From positions 6,913-13,794 of the forward strand of contig JALWEW010000046.1 in NCBI GenBank assembly GCA_027039295.1: 6,882 nt of DNA. Direction: 5' to 3'. The DNA is from Acidilobaceae archaeon (lineage in GTDB: Archaea; Thermoproteota; Thermoprotei_A; Sulfolobales; Acidilobaceae). The notes below the pieces were generated by a model. That model saw nothing but the letters and a program-made list of their open reading frames with translations, did not search any database and was not told the DNA's origin. This document shows positions 5,911 through 6,882 of the stretch, piece by piece (within the stretch, counting starts at the first letter, position 1; each line of letters begins with the position of its first letter). Made by a program: the position numbers and the translations under genes.

Positions 5911-5930
5911 GTAATCACCTATTCCTCGGC
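5886..5930 (-). terminator. Possible terminator of the ACT-domain gene
   Basis: Read on the minus strand downstream of the ACT gene (stop at 6002), GCCGAG and CTCGGC (5930-5925 with 5911-5906) can form a 6-bp stem with a 13-nt loop, and a TTTTAAAA run follows at 5893-5886. The stem is short, the loop is long, and part of it overlaps the decayed tRNA copy, so this is a weak candidate. Confidence 0.25.
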
Positions 5931-6001
5931 AACCTTGGTTTGGGAGGTTAGTTGAGATTGCGCGAACCTAGGCTTGCATATAGGCGGGCCCTACTGCTAC
6001 G

Positions 6002-6682
6002 CTAGGGGCTTCGGGCACTCTCTTTTCCTGGTGTTGCTCCGTGGATTATGTTGTGGAGGATGTTGAATGCTTTCAGGGAGTCGCGGGTGTCGAGTACTAT
6101 TATCGTGTCGACGTAGCAGGATATTATCTGTGTAATGTTTATCCCGTTTGATGCTAGGTAGCCTGTGAGTATTGAGATGACGCCTGGCGTCTCGATTATG
6201 TCCTCGGGGCTCACGATTACTATGGCTGTCTGCCCGTCTATCCTGTCGATGGGCTCCCCTATCCTGGAGACGAGCCTGTCGGCGTCCTCAGATGAGACTA
6301 CTATGGTGGCGTTCCTGAATCCCTGTGTGACCTGTATGAACCTGGCCCTCGAGGCTATCTCGGCCGCGACGGCTAGGGCTTTAGGCATTAGCTCCCCGGG
6401 GAACGTGAGTATACTGACTGAATCGTGGATTATGATCCTGGAGCGGGCTAGTAGCTTGATCACGCGCTGGGACAAGCGTTGCTCTCGGAGCCTCCTCGAG
6501 AGCCTGTAGAGGGCCATCTTGACCGCTGTTACACGGGGCCTGCCGAGGCCCATCCTCTCGATCTCGCTTGAGAGTTGGCGGGCCAGCTCGCTTAGGTTCA
6601 CCACGCCCCTGGCTAGGCACTCGCTCAGGCAGGGGTCTGATAGGATCTTCTCCCGCACGAGCTGGGCGACGCTGGCGTCCAA
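6002..6682 (-). CDS. Kinase-less protein with tandem aspartokinase-type ACT domains and an N-terminal helical/HTH-like region
   Basis: The 226-residue protein has three parts. Residues 1-70 are helical, with NLSELARQL (29-37) and RPRVTAVKMALYRLSRRL (48-65) resembling a winged or simple helix-turn-helix. Residues 82-141 form a first ACT-like unit (ILTFPGELMPKAL... ATIVVSSEDADRLV). Residues 153-213 form a clear second ACT domain with AIVIVSPEDIIETPGVISILTGYLASNGINI, the pattern found in the regulatory end of aspartokinases. No kinase or other catalytic domain is present. ACT pairs bind small ligands, usually amino acids, at the domain interface; a ligand-responsive regulator is therefore a fair inference, but ligand and target are unknown. 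The TTG start at 6682 is the only workable one, since the in-frame codons up to the stop at 6721-6719 hold no ATG, GTG or TTG. It is divergent from the microprotein gene at 6789. Confidence 0.75.
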   Translation of the reverse strand: MDASVAQLVREKILSDPCLSECLARGVVNLSELARQLSSEIERMGLGRPRVTAVKMALYRLSRRLREQRLSQRVIKLLARSRIIIHDSVSILTFPGELMPKALAVAAEIASRARFIQVTQGFRNATIVVSSEDADRLVSRIGEPIDRIDGQTAIVIVSPEDIIETPGVISILTGYLASNGINITQIISCYVDTIIVLDTRDSLKAFNILHNIIHGATPGKESARSP

Positions 6683-6716
6683 TCCTGCATCCCTATGGTG
6701 ACATCTGTTACTAGCC

Positions 6717-6722
6717 TTTTAA
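6717..6722 (-). promoter_or_regulatory. TATA box of the ACT-domain gene
   Basis: The minus strand reads TTAAAA within GCTTAAAAGGC. It is centred about 37 nt above the TTG start at 6682, which predicts a short leader of about a dozen bases containing AGGGATG as a weak ribosome-binding site. Confidence 0.45.
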
Positions 6723-6745
6723 GCTTGATACTATCGATTCAGTAA

Positions 6746-6754
6746 GATTTAATA
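6746..6754 (+). promoter_or_regulatory. TATA-like box of the microprotein gene
   Basis: GATTTAATA is followed 35-40 bp later by the ATG at 6789, giving an expected start of transcription near 6775 and a leader of about 14 nt that includes GGTGAT. It is back to back with the TATA box of the divergent ACT gene. Confidence 0.45.
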
Positions 6755-6788
6755 GGAGGCCTCTCCTGTGCCGCTGCCGGTGATAGAT

Positions 6789-6881
6789 ATGGATGCGACA
6801 CTAAAGTCAATAATTGTTGCATCCATTGTTATAGTAGCCGTGGTGGCTGGCGCCCTCGGCTTTGCACTGCGTGGGCGATGA
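6789..6881 (+). CDS. 30-residue single-helix membrane microprotein
   Basis: ATG at 6789 opens a 30-codon frame ending in TGA (6879-6881), translating as MDATLKSIIVASIVIVAVVA then GALGFALRGR. The N-terminus has one Lys, then about 20 hydrophobic residues (8-27), then two Arg at the tail; this would be a single transmembrane helix, with the positive C-terminus suggesting that end faces the cytoplasm. GGTGAT at 6779-6784, 4 nt before the ATG, is a good crenarchaeal ribosome-binding site, and a TATA-like box lies further upstream. An in-frame GTG at 6768 with GGAGG 8 nt before it would add seven residues. The stop overlaps an ATG at 6878 (ATGA), typical of coupled genes. I do not recognise a family; it may be a small subunit of whatever membrane complex is encoded next. 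Confidence 0.6.
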   Translation: MDATLKSIIVASIVIVAVVAGALGFALRGR

Positions 6882-6882
6882 G
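6878..6882 (+). CDS. Possible start of the next gene (only the first codons in the window)
   Basis: The last five bases, ATGAG, contain an ATG that overlaps the microprotein's TGA in the 4-bp ATGA arrangement usual for translationally coupled genes. Nothing else of the gene is visible, so its existence is an inference from this overlap. Confidence 0.35.

Noticed and set aside
5864..5935. Second tRNA gene
   Set aside because: Only the 3' half matches; there is no acceptor 5' strand or D arm before it, and the T arm and acceptor strand no longer pair properly.
6768..6788. GTG at 6768 with GGAGG upstream as the start of the microprotein
   Set aside because: With the TATA-like box at 6746-6754 transcription would begin after this codon; ATG 6789 has its own close ribosome-binding site. 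It is kept as an alternative, not as the call.
1..6882. CRISPR array, insertion sequence or transposase
   Set aside because: No evenly spaced repeats, no transposase motifs and no terminal inverted repeats were seen; the only transfer signal is the tRNA-linked island.

Overview
The window looks like chromosomal DNA of a thermophilic crenarchaeon (Thermoproteota). The grounds are tightly packed G+C-rich genes, frequent AGG/CTA-type codons, GTG and TTG starts, TATA-type promoter elements, a tRNA gene with an encoded CCA end, and an AF2212-type antitoxin of a kind common in archaea. The genus cannot be named from sequence alone.

Layout, left to right. (1) Positions 3-314, minus strand: the N-terminal part of a polytopic membrane protein, probably DUF401-like. 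(2) Positions 315-491: a divergent control region with a 12-bp perfect palindrome next to a TATA-like box. (3) Positions 492-950, plus strand: an OsmC/Ohr-like protein with both redox cysteines. (4) Positions 931-4888, minus strand: a three-gene histidine-utilisation operon in the order hutU-hutG-hutI, with a 6-nt gap and then an 8-nt overlap. Its last gene overlaps the osmC-like gene tail to tail by 20 bp. (5) Positions 5028-5105, plus strand: tRNA-Val(CAC). (6) Positions 5106 to about 5863: an A+T-richer island carrying an overlapping antitoxin-toxin pair (AF2212-like and PemK/MazF-like). The island ends in a decayed copy of the 3' half of the tRNA (5864-5910), so it looks like the remnant of an element integrated in the tRNA gene. 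(7) Positions 6002-6682, minus strand: a kinase-less protein with two aspartokinase-type ACT domains and a helical N-terminus. (8) Positions 6789-6881, plus strand: a 30-residue single-helix membrane microprotein whose stop overlaps the apparent ATG of a further gene that leaves the window.

How the genes work together. HutU, HutI and HutG turn urocanate into imidazolonepropionate, then formimidoylglutamate, then glutamate plus formamide. This is the arginase-family (HutG) branch rather than the formiminotransferase branch. No histidine ammonia-lyase (hutH) is present in the window, so urocanate must come from a gene elsewhere or from uptake. The divergent membrane protein could be a transporter, but nothing seen here ties it to urocanate or histidine. 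The urocanase has the expected NAD-binding and C-terminal motifs but lacks the cysteine usually linked to catalysis.
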